The notes: generated by a model from the sequence alone, not told the origin. A DNA stretch of 64,000 nt from Alterileibacterium massiliense (GCF_900104645.1 NZ_FNWE01000002.1:387289-451288), one strand, 5' to 3'; counted from the stretch's first letter, positions 1 through 10,982 are shown. Made by a program: numbers and translations.

Positions 1-15
1 AAAATAATAAAATCC

Positions 16-63
16 TTAAAAAACAAAAACCTTGCGAACCGCTCTAGTCAAGCGATTGCAAGG
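16..63 (-). terminator. Rho-independent terminator after tRNA-Val
   Basis: Read on the minus strand, CCTTGC pairs with GCAAGG. An inner AATCGCT/AGCGGTT helix extends the stem with one bulged base. The run TTTTTGTTTTTT follows. It lies 10 bases beyond the 3' CCA of the tRNA and would end the bioY-tRNA transcript. Confidence 0.85.
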
Positions 64-72
64 CTATTTTAT

Positions 73-148
73 TGGTGGCCCGTATTGGACTTGAACCAAT
101 GACCTTCTGGTTGTCACCCAGATGCTCTCCCAGCTGAGCTAACGGACC
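73..148 (-). tRNA. tRNA-Val (GAC anticodon)
   Basis: The minus strand gives a 76-nt cloverleaf. The acceptor helix is GGTCCGT/ACGGGCC, and the D arm is GCTC...GAGC. The anticodon stem is TCTGG/CCAGA with loop GTGACAA (anticodon GAC), and the T arm contains GGTTCAAGTCC. The terminal CCA is encoded. The anticodon loop starts with G rather than the usual pyrimidine at position 32. The gene follows bioY by 28 nt on the same strand, so the two may share a transcript. Confidence 0.93.
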
Positions 149-176
149 GAGGCTCAAAGATAATAACATAAATAAA

Positions 177-725
177 TTATTTTGTACAGCCAAGTTGCTC
201 AGATCTTAAAACTCTTGCAGAAACCACATATGCAAAGAACATCTTAACCCCATCGCCTATTAAAAATGGTAGTACGCAGGCCAAAAGTGCAGTAGCAAGA
301 GATGCCTTTGTTAAGGTCATAAAATACATGACACCTGCAGAGTATAGGATTATCTCGCCTAAGAGAACGCATAGAATGTAAGAGACAGGTTTGTTTATTG
401 ATGACTTAGCATTCAAATCATTAGCCATTCCGGAGCAAAAAGCGAGAGCTATATACCCTATAAGGAATCCCCCTGTTGGTCCCGTTAAAATGCCAAGTCC
501 GCCGGTAAAGCCATGAAAGACTGGAAGCCCTATCGCACCTAGCAGTAAAAAAATCAAAACTGAAATAACACCATTCTTTTTTCCAAGGACATAACCCGTC
601 ATTATGACGCCAAAGGTACCGAGATTAATTGGAACCATAGTGCCCGGAATTGGAATTGAAATCCATGAGCATATCGCCATTACTGCAACAAAAAGAGCTG
701 ATGTTGTTATAGTTTTAGTTTTCAT
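177..725 (-). CDS. bioY: BioY-family biotin transporter (S component)
   Basis: A 182-residue integral membrane protein with about six hydrophobic segments. Two family blocks are visible: GPTGGFLIGY (residues 82-91) and PFLIGDGVK (153-161). In this family BioY is the substrate-binding S component that takes up biotin, alone or with an ECF energizing module. No ecfA or ecfT gene and no biotin synthesis gene is nearby, so it probably scavenges vitamin and uses an ECF module encoded elsewhere. GAGGTG lies 6 nt before the ATG. It is divergent from the ABC exporter at 906, and tRNA-Val follows it on the same strand. Confidence 0.92.
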   Translation of the reverse strand: MKTKTITTSALFVAVMAICSWISIPIPGTMVPINLGTFGVIMTGYVLGKKNGVISVLIFLLLGAIGLPVFHGFTGGLGILTGPTGGFLIGYIALAFCSGMANDLNAKSSINKPVSYILCVLLGEIILYSAGVMYFMTLTKASLATALLACVLPFLIGDGVKMFFAYVVSARVLRSEQLGCTK

Positions 726-781
726 TCATACACCTCGATAATAATTTCATAAAAATTAAAATATTTAAATATTTTCCGCCC

Positions 782-810
782 ATTATATCACTATTTATTA
801 AAAAATTAAA
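782..810 (-). promoter_or_regulatory. Probable bioY promoter
   Basis: On the minus strand TATAAT (787-782) is preceded by TGA, an extended -10, with TTTAAT 17 bp upstream. A perfect 18-bp AT palindrome (AAAATATTT/AAATATTTT, 758-775) starts near the expected transcription start. It could be an operator for a biotin repressor, but it is all A/T and may be chance. Confidence 0.5.
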
Positions 811-857
811 TTTATTTCACACATGATTTCCTTGATATAGCATGGACCATAAAACTG

Positions 858-866
858 TGATAAAAT
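858..866 (+). promoter_or_regulatory. Possible extended -10 for the ABC exporter operon
   Basis: TGATAAAAT is a TGn-extended -10 about 40 bases before the ATG at 906. No good -35 sits at 16-18 bp. TTGATA at 832 is too far away. Confidence 0.3.
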
Positions 867-905
867 TCATATGAATATTTAGATAAAACATCTAGGAGGC
901 TCTTC

Positions 906-1607
906 ATGAACTATGTTGAATTTAAAGATGTAACAAAGATTTATCACTCGGGAGAAGTTGAGATAACAGCTCTAAATGGTATATCTTTCAGTGCAAACAA
1001 GGGAGAGGTAACTATTATAGTTGGTGAATCTGGTGCAGGAAAGACAACACTGCTTAATATTTTGGGTGGAATGGATAAGCCGACAACGGGAATAGTATCT
1101 CTCGACGGCAAAATAATTTCAAATATGAGCAAGAAAGAGCTTATAGAATATCGAAGAAAAGATATAGGATTTGTCTTTCAATTTTACAATCTTCTTCCCA
1201 ACCTTACTGCGGAAGAAAATGTTCATATAGCGACTCAAATATCAGAAGATCCGCTTGACCCAAAGAAAACACTGAGAGAGGTAGGACTTGAAGGAAGAAT
1301 GAACAATTTTCCTGCTCAGCTTTCGGGCGGAGAACAGCAGAGAGTAGCGATAGCGAGAGCACTTGCAAAAAATCCTAAGCTTCTTCTATGCGATGAGCCT
1401 ACGGGTGCACTTGACTACCATACTGGCAAACAAATATTAAGGCTTCTTCAGGATAAGAGCAGAAAGGACGGAATGACCGTCATAATCATCACCCATAATA
1501 AGGCCTTAACAGCAATGGCAGACAGGGTAATAAAGGTGAGAAGCGGACAGATTTATGCAGAAGAAAAGATAGAAAATCCTACACCTATAGATAAGATAGA
1601 ATGGTAG
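906..1607 (+). CDS. ABC transporter ATP-binding protein (MacB/LolD type)
   Basis: A 233-residue ABC ATPase with every motif present: Walker A GESGAGKT (40-47), Q-loop Q92, signature LSGGEQQR (139-146), Walker B LLLCDEP (159-165) and switch His197. Its closest family pattern is the ATPase of MacB, LolD and BceA-type exporters, which work with FtsX-like permeases. Such a permease is encoded 9 nt downstream. The start is preceded by AGGAGG at optimal distance. Substrate unknown: antimicrobial peptides, lipoproteins or peptides are all possible, and no sensor kinase gene is adjacent to suggest a Bce-type module. Confidence 0.93.
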   Translation: MNYVEFKDVTKIYHSGEVEITALNGISFSANKGEVTIIVGESGAGKTTLLNILGGMDKPTTGIVSLDGKIISNMSKKELIEYRRKDIGFVFQFYNLLPNLTAEENVHIATQISEDPLDPKKTLREVGLEGRMNNFPAQLSGGEQQRVAIARALAKNPKLLLCDEPTGALDYHTGKQILRLLQDKSRKDGMTVIIITHNKALTAMADRVIKVRSGQIYAEEKIENPTPIDKIEW

Positions 1608-1616
1608 AGAAAACCT

Positions 1617-4031
1617 ATGTTATTTACAAATATTGCTAGAGAAATAAAGAAAACATTCAGCAGATTTATAGCGATTGCCTTAATCGGAGCACTTGGAGTG
1701 GGCTTTTTTGGAGGACTTAGGACGACCAACGAATCAATGCTACATACGGCTGATAAATATTATAAAAACCAAAAGATTTATGATTTTAAGCTTCAGTCAC
1801 AATATGGCATAAAGGAAGATGATATAAAAAATGCAAGAGAGCTTGAGAAGATTAAAGTAGCAGAGGGAGCCTATGAGGTAGATGCTTTTATAAAAAATGG
1901 AACATCAGAAGATAGCAAAGATAAAGAATATGTATTTCATATAATTTCTCTAACAGATAATATCAATATTCCTGATTTAAAATATGGAAGAATGCCAGAG
2001 AATAAGTATGAATGTGTAGCAGACTATAAGAATTATACAAAAAAAGACATAGGTAAAAAAATTAGAATATCAGAGGATAATGACCAAGGTACAAAGGCGA
2101 TTTTAGATGTAAAAGAATATGAAATCGTCGGAATTGCAACATCGCCAATCTATTTAGACTTTGAGAGAGGTAATACGAATCTAGGGCTTGGCAAGGTTGA
2201 TAATTTCATGTACACCATGTCATCAGCTTTTAACTCTCCAGTATATACGACGCTATATATGAAAATGGATAAGCATCCGAGGTCTTACTCCGATGAGTAC
2301 AATAGAAATTTAAAAGAAGTGAAAAAAGAAATAAAAGAATGGAAGCCTGAGGGCTCATATCTAACGGATAGAAAAGACAATAGCGGATATTCGACATACA
2401 AAGAAAATGCGGATATTTTAAATGGAGTAGCTAAGATATTCCCGCTCTTTTTCCTCATGGTTGCAGTGCTTGTGTGCATGACTACGATGGCTAGAATGAT
2501 TGATGACCATAGAATTCAGATTGGAAGCCTTAGAGCTCTTGGGTATAGCAGTTCATCGATTTTGGTGCAATACCTATTTTATTCAGTTACTGCAACGCTC
2601 ATAGGTTCGGTTATAGGATATATTGCAGGAACCCATATTTTTCAAAGCACAATATGGAATGCTTATAAAACCATGTACGATTTTGCGGGCAAGTCTGTTT
2701 ATGTAAGAGACCTGAATTTCGGACTTATCTGCATAGGAATATCAATAGCATCAGCGGTGGCTGCCACAGTTTTTTCGTGTGCGAGTGAATTAAAAGAAGT
2801 ACCAGCTAAGCTAGTCAGACCTAGAGCTCCTAAAAGCGGAAAGAGGATATTACTCGAAAGAATTAAGCCGGTGTGGGATAAGCTCGGATTTCTTCACAAG
2901 GTGCCGATTAGAAATGTTTTTAGATATAAAAAGAGATTGATAATGATGGTTATAGGCATAGGAGGTTGCACAGCTTTACTCGTCGCAGGATTTGGTATAA
3001 AGACAACTATAAAGAACTCAGTTTCCTATCAATATGACAATATTACAAAATATGATTACCGTATCTTTTTTAAAGAAGATATGAACGAGGCAAGGCAGGC
3101 TGAATTTGAGAAAAATGCCATCAATAATGATAAAAAATTTAAAGACAACGATCTAAAATATATTTATATGGGAAATGGTGAGCTTGCAATCGGTGGTAAA
3201 AAGCACGATGTAGATGTAAGTGTTACAGATGAAAAAGATATTCGCAATTTCATCAATCTCGAGAATGGAAGTCAAAGTCTAAAATTTCCTAAAAAAGGCG
3301 AAATTGCGGTGTGCAGAAAGCTAGGAGATAAATACGACATCAAGGCTGGGGATAGGCTTAAAATAAAGGTAAATTCAAATGAGTTAGAGGTTAAGGTAAG
3401 TGGAATATTTGATAATCACATAAATAGACCTGTGATATTGAATAGGGATACTTTTGAAAATACTGATGGCGAAAAGATTGAGTACAATGCTGCCTATGTG
3501 AAAAAACCTAGCGGGCTAAGCGTTAAAGAGATGAGAAAGCAAATTACCGAAATTTCAAAGACCAATCTTGCAAGCGGTGCGGTAATAAATGTAGACCTCA
3601 TAGAGAAGTTCGATGATATGATGAGCAGCTTAAATGGAGTTGTTTTCCTAGCAATTTTTTCAGCGGGACTGCTAGCCTTTATAGTGCTTTATAATTTAAC
3701 CAATATAAATATTATAGAGAGAATAAGGGAGATTGCGACAATAAAGGTTCTTGGGTTTAGGAATAAAGAAGTTTCAGCATACATGTATCGTGAAAATTTC
3801 ATTTTGACACTGATTGGAATTATAGTGGGACTTCCGCTTGGCAAATTGCTACTTAAATTTATAATTTTGCAAATTGATGTTAATTCGATATATTTTGTGC
3901 CAAAACTCATGCCTAGAGATTATGTCATATCCGCTCTATTGACGATTTTATTTACGATAATTGTGAGCCTAGCCATGTATAGGAAATTGCTAAGAGTTGA
4001 TATGGTGGAATCTCTGAAATCAGCGGAATAA
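1617..4031 (+). CDS. ABC transporter permease, FtsX-like, two-domain
   Basis: An 804-residue permease. It has an N-terminal membrane segment (about 13-32), an extracellular domain of about 230 residues, and three membrane segments near 270-390. A fourth segment near 440 is followed by a second extracellular domain (about 470-670) and three closing segments (675-795). Two FtsX modules in one chain are typical of the mechanotransmission exporters paired with MacB-like ATPases. The start ATG lies 9 nt after the ATPase stop with only a weak AGAGA upstream, so translation is probably coupled. Its stop is 6 bp from the end of the convergent DMT gene. Confidence 0.9.
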   Translation: MLFTNIAREIKKTFSRFIAIALIGALGVGFFGGLRTTNESMLHTADKYYKNQKIYDFKLQSQYGIKEDDIKNARELEKIKVAEGAYEVDAFIKNGTSEDSKDKEYVFHIISLTDNINIPDLKYGRMPENKYECVADYKNYTKKDIGKKIRISEDNDQGTKAILDVKEYEIVGIATSPIYLDFERGNTNLGLGKVDNFMYTMSSAFNSPVYTTLYMKMDKHPRSYSDEYNRNLKEVKKEIKEWKPEGSYLTDRKDNSGYSTYKENADILNGVAKIFPLFFLMVAVLVCMTTMARMIDDHRIQIGSLRALGYSSSSILVQYLFYSVTATLIGSVIGYIAGTHIFQSTIWNAYKTMYDFAGKSVYVRDLNFGLICIGISIASAVAATVFSCASELKEVPAKLVRPRAPKSGKRILLERIKPVWDKLGFLHKVPIRNVFRYKKRLIMMVIGIGGCTALLVAGFGIKTTIKNSVSYQYDNITKYDYRIFFKEDMNEARQAEFEKNAINNDKKFKDNDLKYIYMGNGELAIGGKKHDVDVSVTDEKDIRNFINLENGSQSLKFPKKGEIAVCRKLGDKYDIKAGDRLKIKVNSNELEVKVSGIFDNHINRPVILNRDTFENTDGEKIEYNAAYVKKPSGLSVKEMRKQITEISKTNLASGAVINVDLIEKFDDMMSSLNGVVFLAIFSAGLLAFIVLYNLTNINIIERIREIATIKVLGFRNKEVSAYMYRENFILTLIGIIVGLPLGKLLLKFIILQIDVNSIYFVPKLMPRDYVISALLTILFTIIVSLAMYRKLLRVDMVESLKSAE

Positions 4032-4037
4032 GCCTTA

Positions 4038-5030
4038 TTATTTTTCTCTTATCCTAGATGAGAGGTAACCGCAGATTATGATAAGAACCATTCCGATGAT
4101 TATACGCACTGATATGGATTCATTGAATATAAGTAAACCGAGGAGCGGAGAGATAACCACGCCAGTGTAATCAAAGAAGGCAACGGTTGAAGCCCTTCCA
4201 CTCGTATATGCTTTTGTAATAAAATACTGACCTCCCGCAGCGAAAACACCGATAAGAATCAAATATATCCATTCGAGAGCAGTTGGCATAACATACGATT
4301 TTACCATTGGAATAACTGAGGCAAGGCTTGAAAATAGCGAAAAATAGAATATTATCACCATCTTGTCAACTCTCCCCGACATTTTTCCAACCATTGTATA
4401 AGCGATAGCTCCAAACAATGCAGAAGATAATCCGATAATAGAAGCCTTGATATTATGAAAATCTCCTGTTGGATTTATTATTATGAAAGCACCGACAAAA
4501 CCGCCGATAAGCAGGAGAGAACGCTTAAGCGTAGGAGCTTCTCCTAGGATAAAGATAGCAAGTATTGCAACGAATAGGGGATTTGTCTTTTGAAGTATCT
4601 GTGCATTTGCGAGAAGTAGGTGGTTGTTCGCATAAAAAAGTGCAATAACTCCAAGAAAACCAAAGACGCATCTAAGGCTGAGCCTAACGATATTTTCCTT
4701 TTTAACTTTAATACTTATATTTTTTGCATAAAGAGTAATGATAGCAAAAAATATCATGACTATGTTACGGAAGAATACCTGCTGAAATAATGGTATCCTG
4801 CCACCTGAGAGTTTTACCATGACAGACATCATAGCAAAACAGACAGAGGCTATAATCATTGACGCTATCCCATTTCTGCTATTTATATTACCTATATTAT
4901 CTATATCATTCATATTATTTTTATTATTCACATTATTTTTATTATTCATATTATTCGTTTTATCTATACTAATCTTGTCATTCTTATCATTAATTTCATT
5001 CCCATAATTAATATCACGCATATCATTCAC
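4038..5030 (-). CDS. DMT-superfamily (EamA) transporter with Asn-rich N-terminal extension
   Basis: A 330-residue protein whose last ~275 residues form about ten membrane helices arranged as two EamA repeats, the usual metabolite exporter fold. Family members normally start near residue 57, at MIIASVCFAMM. Here the preceding 55 residues are strongly enriched in Asn, Asp and Lys and come from near-repeats of AATAATAAAAATAAT. Either the leader is translated (GGGATTG precedes the first ATG) or the true start is the internal ATG near 4862, which has GGGATAG upstream. Substrate unknown. Confidence 0.85.
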   Translation of the reverse strand: MNDMRDINYGNEINDKNDKISIDKTNNMNNKNNVNNKNNMNDIDNIGNINSRNGIASMIIASVCFAMMSVMVKLSGGRIPLFQQVFFRNIVMIFFAIITLYAKNISIKVKKENIVRLSLRCVFGFLGVIALFYANNHLLLANAQILQKTNPLFVAILAIFILGEAPTLKRSLLLIGGFVGAFIIINPTGDFHNIKASIIGLSSALFGAIAYTMVGKMSGRVDKMVIIFYFSLFSSLASVIPMVKSYVMPTALEWIYLILIGVFAAGGQYFITKAYTSGRASTVAFFDYTGVVISPLLGLLIFNESISVRIIIGMVLIIICGYLSSRIREK

Positions 5031-5069
5031 AATCCCAATTATAACAGACTATTTCTTTAAAGCATATTC

Positions 5070-5098
5070 TTTAATTTAACACAACAATATAGTATAAT
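5070..5098 (+). promoter_or_regulatory. Probable promoter of the CorC-secA operon
   Basis: TATAAT at 5093-5098 with TTTAAT 17 bp upstream (5070-5075), about 70 bases before the start codon. The -35 match is only moderate. Confidence 0.45.
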
Positions 5099-5168
5099 TC
5101 ACAATGGATTATAATTTGTTTTTATAGACATTCAATAGATATTATATAGATATTTGAAAGGGGTATAT

Positions 5169-6428
5169 TTGGCTAAATACATTATAAGCATAATAGCCTT
5201 AATAGTACTGTCTGCGACTTTTTCTGCAACTGAAACGGCTTTTACTTCGCTTAACACTGCTAAGATAAAGAAGCAGGCAAATGAAGATGTTAAGAATGCG
5301 AAGCTTGTCCTGTCCTTAGTATCAAAATATGACAAGCTTCTTTCGACGATTCTCATAGGAAATAACATTGCAAACATCACCTGTACGACAATTGCGACCA
5401 TACTTTTTATAAGCCTACTCGGGCCTATAGGAGCTACCGTAGCAACAGTCGTAATAACCTTGCTTGTACTAATATTTGGTGAGATTACGCCAAAGAATTT
5501 TGCAAAGGATAAGGACGAGGAGTTTGCACTTTTCATATCACCTTTTATAAATGTGTTAATGTATATTTTCGCCCCTCTCAACCTGCTCTTTTCACTATGG
5601 AAAAAACTCATAAGTAAAATTTCTAATTCAAAAACTGAGCCAGAGTACACACAGGACGATTTAATAAATATCGTTGATGAAGCTGTCTGCGAGGGAGGAA
5701 TTGATGAAGAGCAGAGCCGGCTTATTAAAAATTCGATTGAATTTGCAGAGCTAGAGGCGATAGATATTATTACGCCAAGGACAGACATAATTGCAACCCA
5801 GCTCGGTGCATCATTTGAAGAAATAAGCAGAGAATTTAAGGAGAGCGGATTATCCAGAATGCCGGTATATGAAGACGACCTAGATGATATTATCGGCGTT
5901 CTCAACCAAAAAGATTATCATAACTATGTAATTGCAGAAAATAAACCTTTGGAAGATTATATAAAGCCTGTAGCCTATGTTGCAGAGACGATGAGAGCGT
6001 CCTCACTTCTTAGAAGAATGCAAGAGAAAAAAACGCATATAGCGATTGTTGTAGACGAATATGGCGGTACAACAGGGCTTGTCACCATGGAAGACATAAT
6101 CGAGGAGCTTGTAGGAAAGATATATGATGAACATGATTCTATAGAATATAGGCAGATAACAGAGCAAAGAGATGGAAGCTATAAGGTGGCAGGAGGAACG
6201 AATGTTGAAAAATTCTTTGAGATGACAGGAGAGGACTATGAACTCGAAGATGCTACCACGGTAAATGGCTGGGTTATGATAGAACTCGATAGATTGCCAA
6301 AGGTCGGCGACACCTTTGATTTTGAAACAAGACACAAGATTTACCATGTAAGAGTAACAAAGGCGGACAGCAGGAGAGCACTGATGACCCGCATCTATGT
6401 TGAAGATAAACCTGAAGAGGAGGAATAA
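5169..6428 (+). CDS. CNNM/CorC-family membrane transporter (HlyC/CorC type)
   Basis: A 419-residue protein in three parts. An N-terminal DUF21/CNNM membrane domain has four hydrophobic segments (to about 155). A tandem CBS pair follows (about 190-310, including the conserved [15 protein letters not shown] block). The C-terminal CorC/HlyC domain has a VNGW motif. The family is linked to Mg2+/Co2+ handling or efflux. I chose TTG at 5169 because AAAGGGG lies 5 nt before it. An in-frame TTG at 5154 would have the SD inside its own coding sequence. secA starts 2 nt after its stop. Confidence 0.88.
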   Translation: MAKYIISIIALIVLSATFSATETAFTSLNTAKIKKQANEDVKNAKLVLSLVSKYDKLLSTILIGNNIANITCTTIATILFISLLGPIGATVATVVITLLVLIFGEITPKNFAKDKDEEFALFISPFINVLMYIFAPLNLLFSLWKKLISKISNSKTEPEYTQDDLINIVDEAVCEGGIDEEQSRLIKNSIEFAELEAIDIITPRTDIIATQLGASFEEISREFKESGLSRMPVYEDDLDDIIGVLNQKDYHNYVIAENKPLEDYIKPVAYVAETMRASSLLRRMQEKKTHIAIVVDEYGGTTGLVTMEDIIEELVGKIYDEHDSIEYRQITEQRDGSYKVAGGTNVEKFFEMTGEDYELEDATTVNGWVMIELDRLPKVGDTFDFETRHKIYHVRVTKADSRRALMTRIYVEDKPEEEE

Positions 6429-6430
6429 TA

Positions 6431-9181
6431 GTGGGATTATTAAGCAAGGTATTTGGAGATTTAAATGCCAAAGAAGTTAAGAAGATTGAAACAATCGTAG
6501 ATAGGATTGAAGAACTTGACGAAGATATGAAAAAGCTCACCGATGATGAGCTTAGAAATAAGACTGAAGAATTTAAAAAGAGAATTAGGGAAAACGGAGA
6601 AAGCCTAGACGATTTACTACCTGAAGCTTTTGCGGTTTGCCGTGAAGGTGCATGGAGAAGTCTTGGAATGAAGCATTTCCGAGTTCAATTAATCGGCGGA
6701 GTTGTTCTTCATCAAGGCAGGATTGCTGAGATGAAGACAGGAGAAGGTAAAACCTTAGTTGCTACGCTCGCAGCATATCTAAATGCTCTTGAGGGCAAGG
6801 GAGTTCATGTTGTTACAGTCAACGACTACCTTGCAAAGCGAGATGCTGAATGGATGGGCAGGTTATACAATTTCCTTGGTCTAAGCGTTGGATGCGTTAT
6901 TCACGAAGTTGAGGGTGAAGATCGTAAAGAGGCATATAAAGCAGACATCACATATGGAACGAATAATGAGTTTGGATTTGACTATCTTAGAGATAATATG
7001 GTCATTTACAAGGAAGAATTAACGCAAAGACCTCTTAACTACGCCATCGTGGACGAGGTTGACTCAATCCTAGTTGATGAAGCGAGAACTCCTCTAATTA
7101 TCTCAGGTAGAGGCGTTGATTCAAGCACCATGTATAGGTCGGCGAACAGCTTTGTTAGGAATCTAAGACTTGACCAAGATTATAAGATTGAGGAAAAAGA
7201 CGAGCAAATTTCTTTAACAGACGAGGGAGTAAAAAAGAGCGAGGAGCATTTCAAGGTAGAAAATCTTTCAGACCCTGACAATATGGAATTAAATCATTAT
7301 ATAAATCAAGCACTCAGAGCTAATTATATGATGAAGAAAGATGTAGATTACATAGTTAAGGACGGAGAAATTCTGATAGTAGACGAGTTTACAGGAAGAC
7401 TTATGTATGGTCGTAGGTTTTCCAATGGACTTCATCAGGCAATCGAGGCAAAAGAAGGCGTAAATGTTCGCTCGGAGTCAAAGACCCTTGCTACAATAAC
7501 CTTGCAGAACTATTTTAGAATGTACAATAAACTAGCTGGTATGACGGGTACAGCAAAGACAGAGGAAGATGAATTTAGAGAAATCTACAATATGGATGTA
7601 GTTGTAATACCAACTAATAAGGAGATTCAGCGTATAGATAATCAGGATTCAGTCTATGCCAGCGAAAAAGGCAAGTTTAAGGCGATAATAGACAGAGTTT
7701 GCGAGCTTAATAAGACCGGTCAGCCAATACTCGTAGGTACGATTTCAATTGAAGTATCTGAATATATCAGCTCGATGCTCAAGAAAAGAGGCATAAAGCA
7801 TGAGGTTTTAAATGCCAAGAATCACGAGAGAGAGGCGGAGATAGTTGCACAGGCAGGTAGACTCGGTGCAGTAACGATTGCTACGAATATGGCAGGAAGA
7901 GGAACCGACATCATACTCGGCGGAAATCCTGATTTTGTCGCAAGAAAAGAAATGAAGAAAGAAGGATTTACTCCTGAACAAATCCTATTTGCAGTGGGCT
8001 TTGAACCGACCAGCGATGAGAAGCTTGAAATGGCGAGAAATAGATATAAGGAGCTGATGGAAACTGTTTCTAAGGATAAAGAGGAGGAACAAAAGAGGGT
8101 AGTCGAGCTCGGTGGACTGTGCATTATAGGTACTGAAAGGCATGAGTCTAGGAGAATTGACAATCAGCTAAGAGGTAGATCCGGTCGTCAAGGTGACCCT
8201 GGGCTAACACAGTTTTTCATAAGTCTTGAAGATGACCTGATGAGGCTTTTCGGCGGCGAAAGAATGCAGAAATATGTTGAAAAATTTGGACTAGCTGAAG
8301 ATGAGGCTATAGAAGCAGGAGTTTTAACAAGACAGATTGAAGCGGCACAGAAAAAGGTCGAGGGCAAGAACTTCGGTATTCGTAAATATGTTCTCCAATA
8401 TGACGATGTAATGAATAAGCAGAGAGAGACAATCTATGAGCAAAGAAAATCCGTGCTAGATGGGGAAGATGTCAATGGATATATCAAAAATATGCTCTAT
8501 GAACTCATAGATGGCATAATAGACCCTGTCACAATGGTGTCCAAATATCCTGAGGAATGGAACTTCGACGATATAAATGACGGCTTAAATCAGATTACAA
8601 GCAAGTATCATAATAATTTGAAATATAGCGAGGAGGAGTTGCAAAACCTCGATGAGGAAAAGCTCAAAGAAGATGTAAGAAAAATCTTCGATGAGTTATA
8701 TAGAGAAAAAGAGCAAGAAATTGGCACGGAGCAGATGAGGGAAGTTGAGAGAATGATCCTACTTAGAGTTGTTGACAACAGGTGGATGGATCACATAGAT
8801 GCCATGGAACAGCTCAAGAATGGAATTGGACTTAGAGCACTCGGACAGCAGGACCCTGCCGTAGCATATGCAAAAGAGGGCTTCGATATGTTCGACGAGA
8901 TGATTTCAGATATTCGTGAGGAAACTGTAAAGTACTGCTTCAATGTAACGCTTGAAACAAAGACCGAAAGACATAAGGTTGTAAAATCAGAGAATGCTTC
9001 AAAGGAAGAATTTTCGGGAGAACAATCAGGAATGGGAAATATGGCAGGCGAGGCACCTAGCGAAGAAAAAGCCCCAAAGAGGGAGCCTGTAAAAAGAAAG
9101 GAACCTAAGATAGGCAGAAATGATCCATGCCCATGTGGCTCAGGCTTAAAGTACAAAAATTGCTGTGGAAAAGGCAAATAA
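6431..9181 (+). CDS. secA: Preprotein translocase ATPase SecA
   Basis: Full-length SecA, 916 residues, starting with GTG. Walker A is GEGKT (104-108) and the DEAD-type box reads [15 protein letters not shown]. The motif [16 protein letters not shown] and the [12 protein letters not shown] helicase motif VI follow. The C-terminal zinc site has Cys900, Cys902, Cys911 and Cys912 in [13 protein letters not shown]. SecA drives ATP-dependent export through SecYEG and could serve the signal-peptide proteins at 24888 and 35284. It lies directly upstream of prfB, the common order in Firmicutes. Confidence 0.98.
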   Translation: MGLLSKVFGDLNAKEVKKIETIVDRIEELDEDMKKLTDDELRNKTEEFKKRIRENGESLDDLLPEAFAVCREGAWRSLGMKHFRVQLIGGVVLHQGRIAEMKTGEGKTLVATLAAYLNALEGKGVHVVTVNDYLAKRDAEWMGRLYNFLGLSVGCVIHEVEGEDRKEAYKADITYGTNNEFGFDYLRDNMVIYKEELTQRPLNYAIVDEVDSILVDEARTPLIISGRGVDSSTMYRSANSFVRNLRLDQDYKIEEKDEQISLTDEGVKKSEEHFKVENLSDPDNMELNHYINQALRANYMMKKDVDYIVKDGEILIVDEFTGRLMYGRRFSNGLHQAIEAKEGVNVRSESKTLATITLQNYFRMYNKLAGMTGTAKTEEDEFREIYNMDVVVIPTNKEIQRIDNQDSVYASEKGKFKAIIDRVCELNKTGQPILVGTISIEVSEYISSMLKKRGIKHEVLNAKNHEREAEIVAQAGRLGAVTIATNMAGRGTDIILGGNPDFVARKEMKKEGFTPEQILFAVGFEPTSDEKLEMARNRYKELMETVSKDKEEEQKRVVELGGLCIIGTERHESRRIDNQLRGRSGRQGDPGLTQFFISLEDDLMRLFGGERMQKYVEKFGLAEDEAIEAGVLTRQIEAAQKKVEGKNFGIRKYVLQYDDVMNKQRETIYEQRKSVLDGEDVNGYIKNMLYELIDGIIDPVTMVSKYPEEWNFDDINDGLNQITSKYHNNLKYSEEELQNLDEEKLKEDVRKIFDELYREKEQEIGTEQMREVERMILLRVVDNRWMDHIDAMEQLKNGIGLRALGQQDPAVAYAKEGFDMFDEMISDIREETVKYCFNVTLETKTERHKVVKSENASKEEFSGEQSGMGNMAGEAPSEEKAPKREPVKRKEPKIGRNDPCPCGSGLKYKNCCGKGK

Positions 9182-9201
9182 GTTAAATTTGGAGAACTAA
9201 G

Positions 9202-10342
9202 ATGATTACACTGGCTGAAATAAGGCAAAAAATTGAGGTCTTGCAGGATGAGCTTAGCGAGATCGGGAGGTCTCTTTGACCTTGATGAAATAGATAGAGA
9301 GATAACAGAGCTAGAGGAAAATGTAGCTCAGGACGGATTCTGGAATGATAGGGAAAAAGCCACGGCTGTCTTAAAGAAGAAGAAAATATTAGAAGATAAG
9401 GCAAGCGAATATAAAGCTCTAAAGCAAGGAATTAAAGACTCTCACGATGAAGCAGATATAATTGATGAGCTTGCGGGAGAGGGAACTGAAAAAGAGGAGC
9501 TTGAAATTGAATTAAGCAATCTAGATGATGAGATTTCTAAGCTTGAGGAGAAGGCTTCCGATATAAAACTTAAAGTCCTTTTGTCCGGAGAATATGATTC
9601 AAATGATGCGATAATCAGTATCCATGCAGGAACTGGCGGAGTTGATGCCATGGACTGGGCGGAGATGATGCTAAGAATGTATATGAGATATTGCGAAAAA
9701 AAAGGATTTAAGGTCGATATAATAAATATTCAAAATGATACAGAGGCAGGTATAAAGAGTGCAACCCTTTTTGTGAAGGGAGAAAATGCCTATGGGCTTC
9801 TCAAATGCGAACAGGGAGTGCATAGACTGGTTAGAATTTCGCCATTTAATGCAGCAGGAAAAAGACAGACCTCATTTTCCGCATTAGAAGTTACTCCGGA
9901 TTTGGGAGATGATATAAGCGTAGATATTGACCAGTCAGATTTAAAGATTGATACATATAGATCTAGCGGTGCTGGAGGTCAGCATGTAAATACGACCGAC
10001 TCAGCGATAAGGATAACTCATATCCCGACAGGAATAGTTGTAACATGTCAGAATGAGAGGTCACAGCTTAGGAATAAAGAAGTTGCGATGAAAATTCTCG
10101 CATCTAAGTTATACAAGCTTGCTCTTGAGGAGCACAAGAAAAACATAAATGAGCTAAAAGGCGATATGAGTATGTTCACATGGGGAAGTCAGATAAGGTC
10201 ATATGTTTTTCAGCCATATACTATGGTTAAGGACCATAGAACGGGAGCAGAGGTCGGAAATGTCTCTAGCGTAATAGATGGAGAACTCGATATATTTGTC
10301 AAGGCTAAGCTGATTCAAGATGCGAAAGAGGCAAAGGAGTAG
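9202..10342 (+). CDS. prfB: Peptide chain release factor 2, with programmed +1 frameshift
   Basis: The coding sequence is join(9202..9276, 9278..10342). The ATG at 9202 has GGAG upstream and reads 25 codons to an in-frame CTT-TGA at 9274-9279. GGGAGG sits just upstream as the internal Shine-Dalgarno. Skipping T9277 continues into GAC CTT GAT and the remaining 354 residues. This is the autoregulatory frameshift known for RF2, which responds to RF2 level at its own UGA. The SPF tripeptide (in VRISPFNAAG) that reads UGA/UAA and the catalytic GGQ (in GAGGQHVN) are both present. An annotation starting at 9233 would miss the true N-terminus. Confidence 0.95.
9264..9280 (+). promoter_or_regulatory. 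prfB recoding site
   Basis: GGGAGG (9265-9270), a 3-nt spacer, then the slippery CTT T and the TGA stop followed by C. A weak UGAC termination context and a short SD-to-slip distance are the known requirements for +1 shifting in RF2 genes. Confidence 0.93.
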
Positions 10343-10346
10343 TAGG

Positions 10347-10982
10347 TTGAAAAAGAAATATATTATCTTCGATTTTGATGGCACAATTGCAGATACGAAT
10401 GAGCTTATCATAGATGCTTGGCAACATATTTTCACGCATTACAGAGGTGAAAAAGAAGAGGAATCAAAGCTCTATCATACATTTGGAGAAACTCTCGAGT
10501 ATTCTATAAAAAATATGATACCAGAAGCCGATACCGAGGAAGCCATCTCGATGTATAGAGAATATCAAAGGACTAACAATCATAGGAAGCATCTTTTCCC
10601 TGAGATTAGAGAGCTTATGGAATATTTAAAAGATAGGGCTTATGTTCAAGCGGTCGTGACATCTAGGACTGCTAAGACAACAGAGGCATATATGAAAGAC
10701 CTTGGAATAGAGGATTATTTTGACCTAGTTATAACCTGTGACGATGTAAAAGCACATAAGCCAGACCCACTTCCACTCATAATAGCACTTGAAAAACTAG
10801 GTGCAGAAAGAGAAGAAGCCATAATGATAGGAGATACGAGGTTTGATATTGGCTGTGCAAATAATGCGGGCGTAGATTCTGCTTTGGCTGGCTGGAGCAA
10901 GGCATTTAGCGAAGATGACCTTTTGAAATATACCCCAACTCACAGGCTTGAAAATCCTATGGACCTAATAAAAATCATATAA
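10347..10982 (+). CDS. HAD-superfamily phosphatase (PpaX/Gph-like)
   Basis: About 211 residues. HAD motif I is FDFDGT near the N-terminus, motif II is VVTSRT, and motif III/IV is HKPDP...MIGDTRFDIGCANNAG. The alpha-helical cap between motifs I and II suggests the phosphoglycolate phosphatase or pyrophosphatase PpaX subgroup; the exact substrate cannot be read. The TTG at 10347 is preferred because AAGGAG (10334-10339) lies 7 nt before it. An in-frame ATG at 10320 lies inside prfB and lacks an SD. The gene begins 4 nt after prfB ends. Confidence 0.85.
   Translation: MKKKYIIFDFDGTIADTNELIIDAWQHIFTHYRGEKEEESKLYHTFGETLEYSIKNMIPEADTEEAISMYREYQRTNNHRKHLFPEIRELMEYLKDRAYVQAVVTSRTAKTTEAYMKDLGIEDYFDLVITCDDVKAHKPDPLPLIIALEKLGAEREEAIMIGDTRFDIGCANNAGVDSALAGWSKAFSEDDLLKYTPTHRLENPMDLIKII

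Noticed and set aside
73-148. Plus-strand reading of the tRNA with an Asp (GTC) anticodon
   Set aside because: Only the minus strand gives a T arm, D arm and 3' CCA in the right order; that reading is Val (GAC).
5132-5905. 257-codon minus-strand open frame
   Set aside because: It lies antisense to the CNNM/CorC gene, has Ser-rich nonsense composition and no SD. The plus-strand gene has clear domains.
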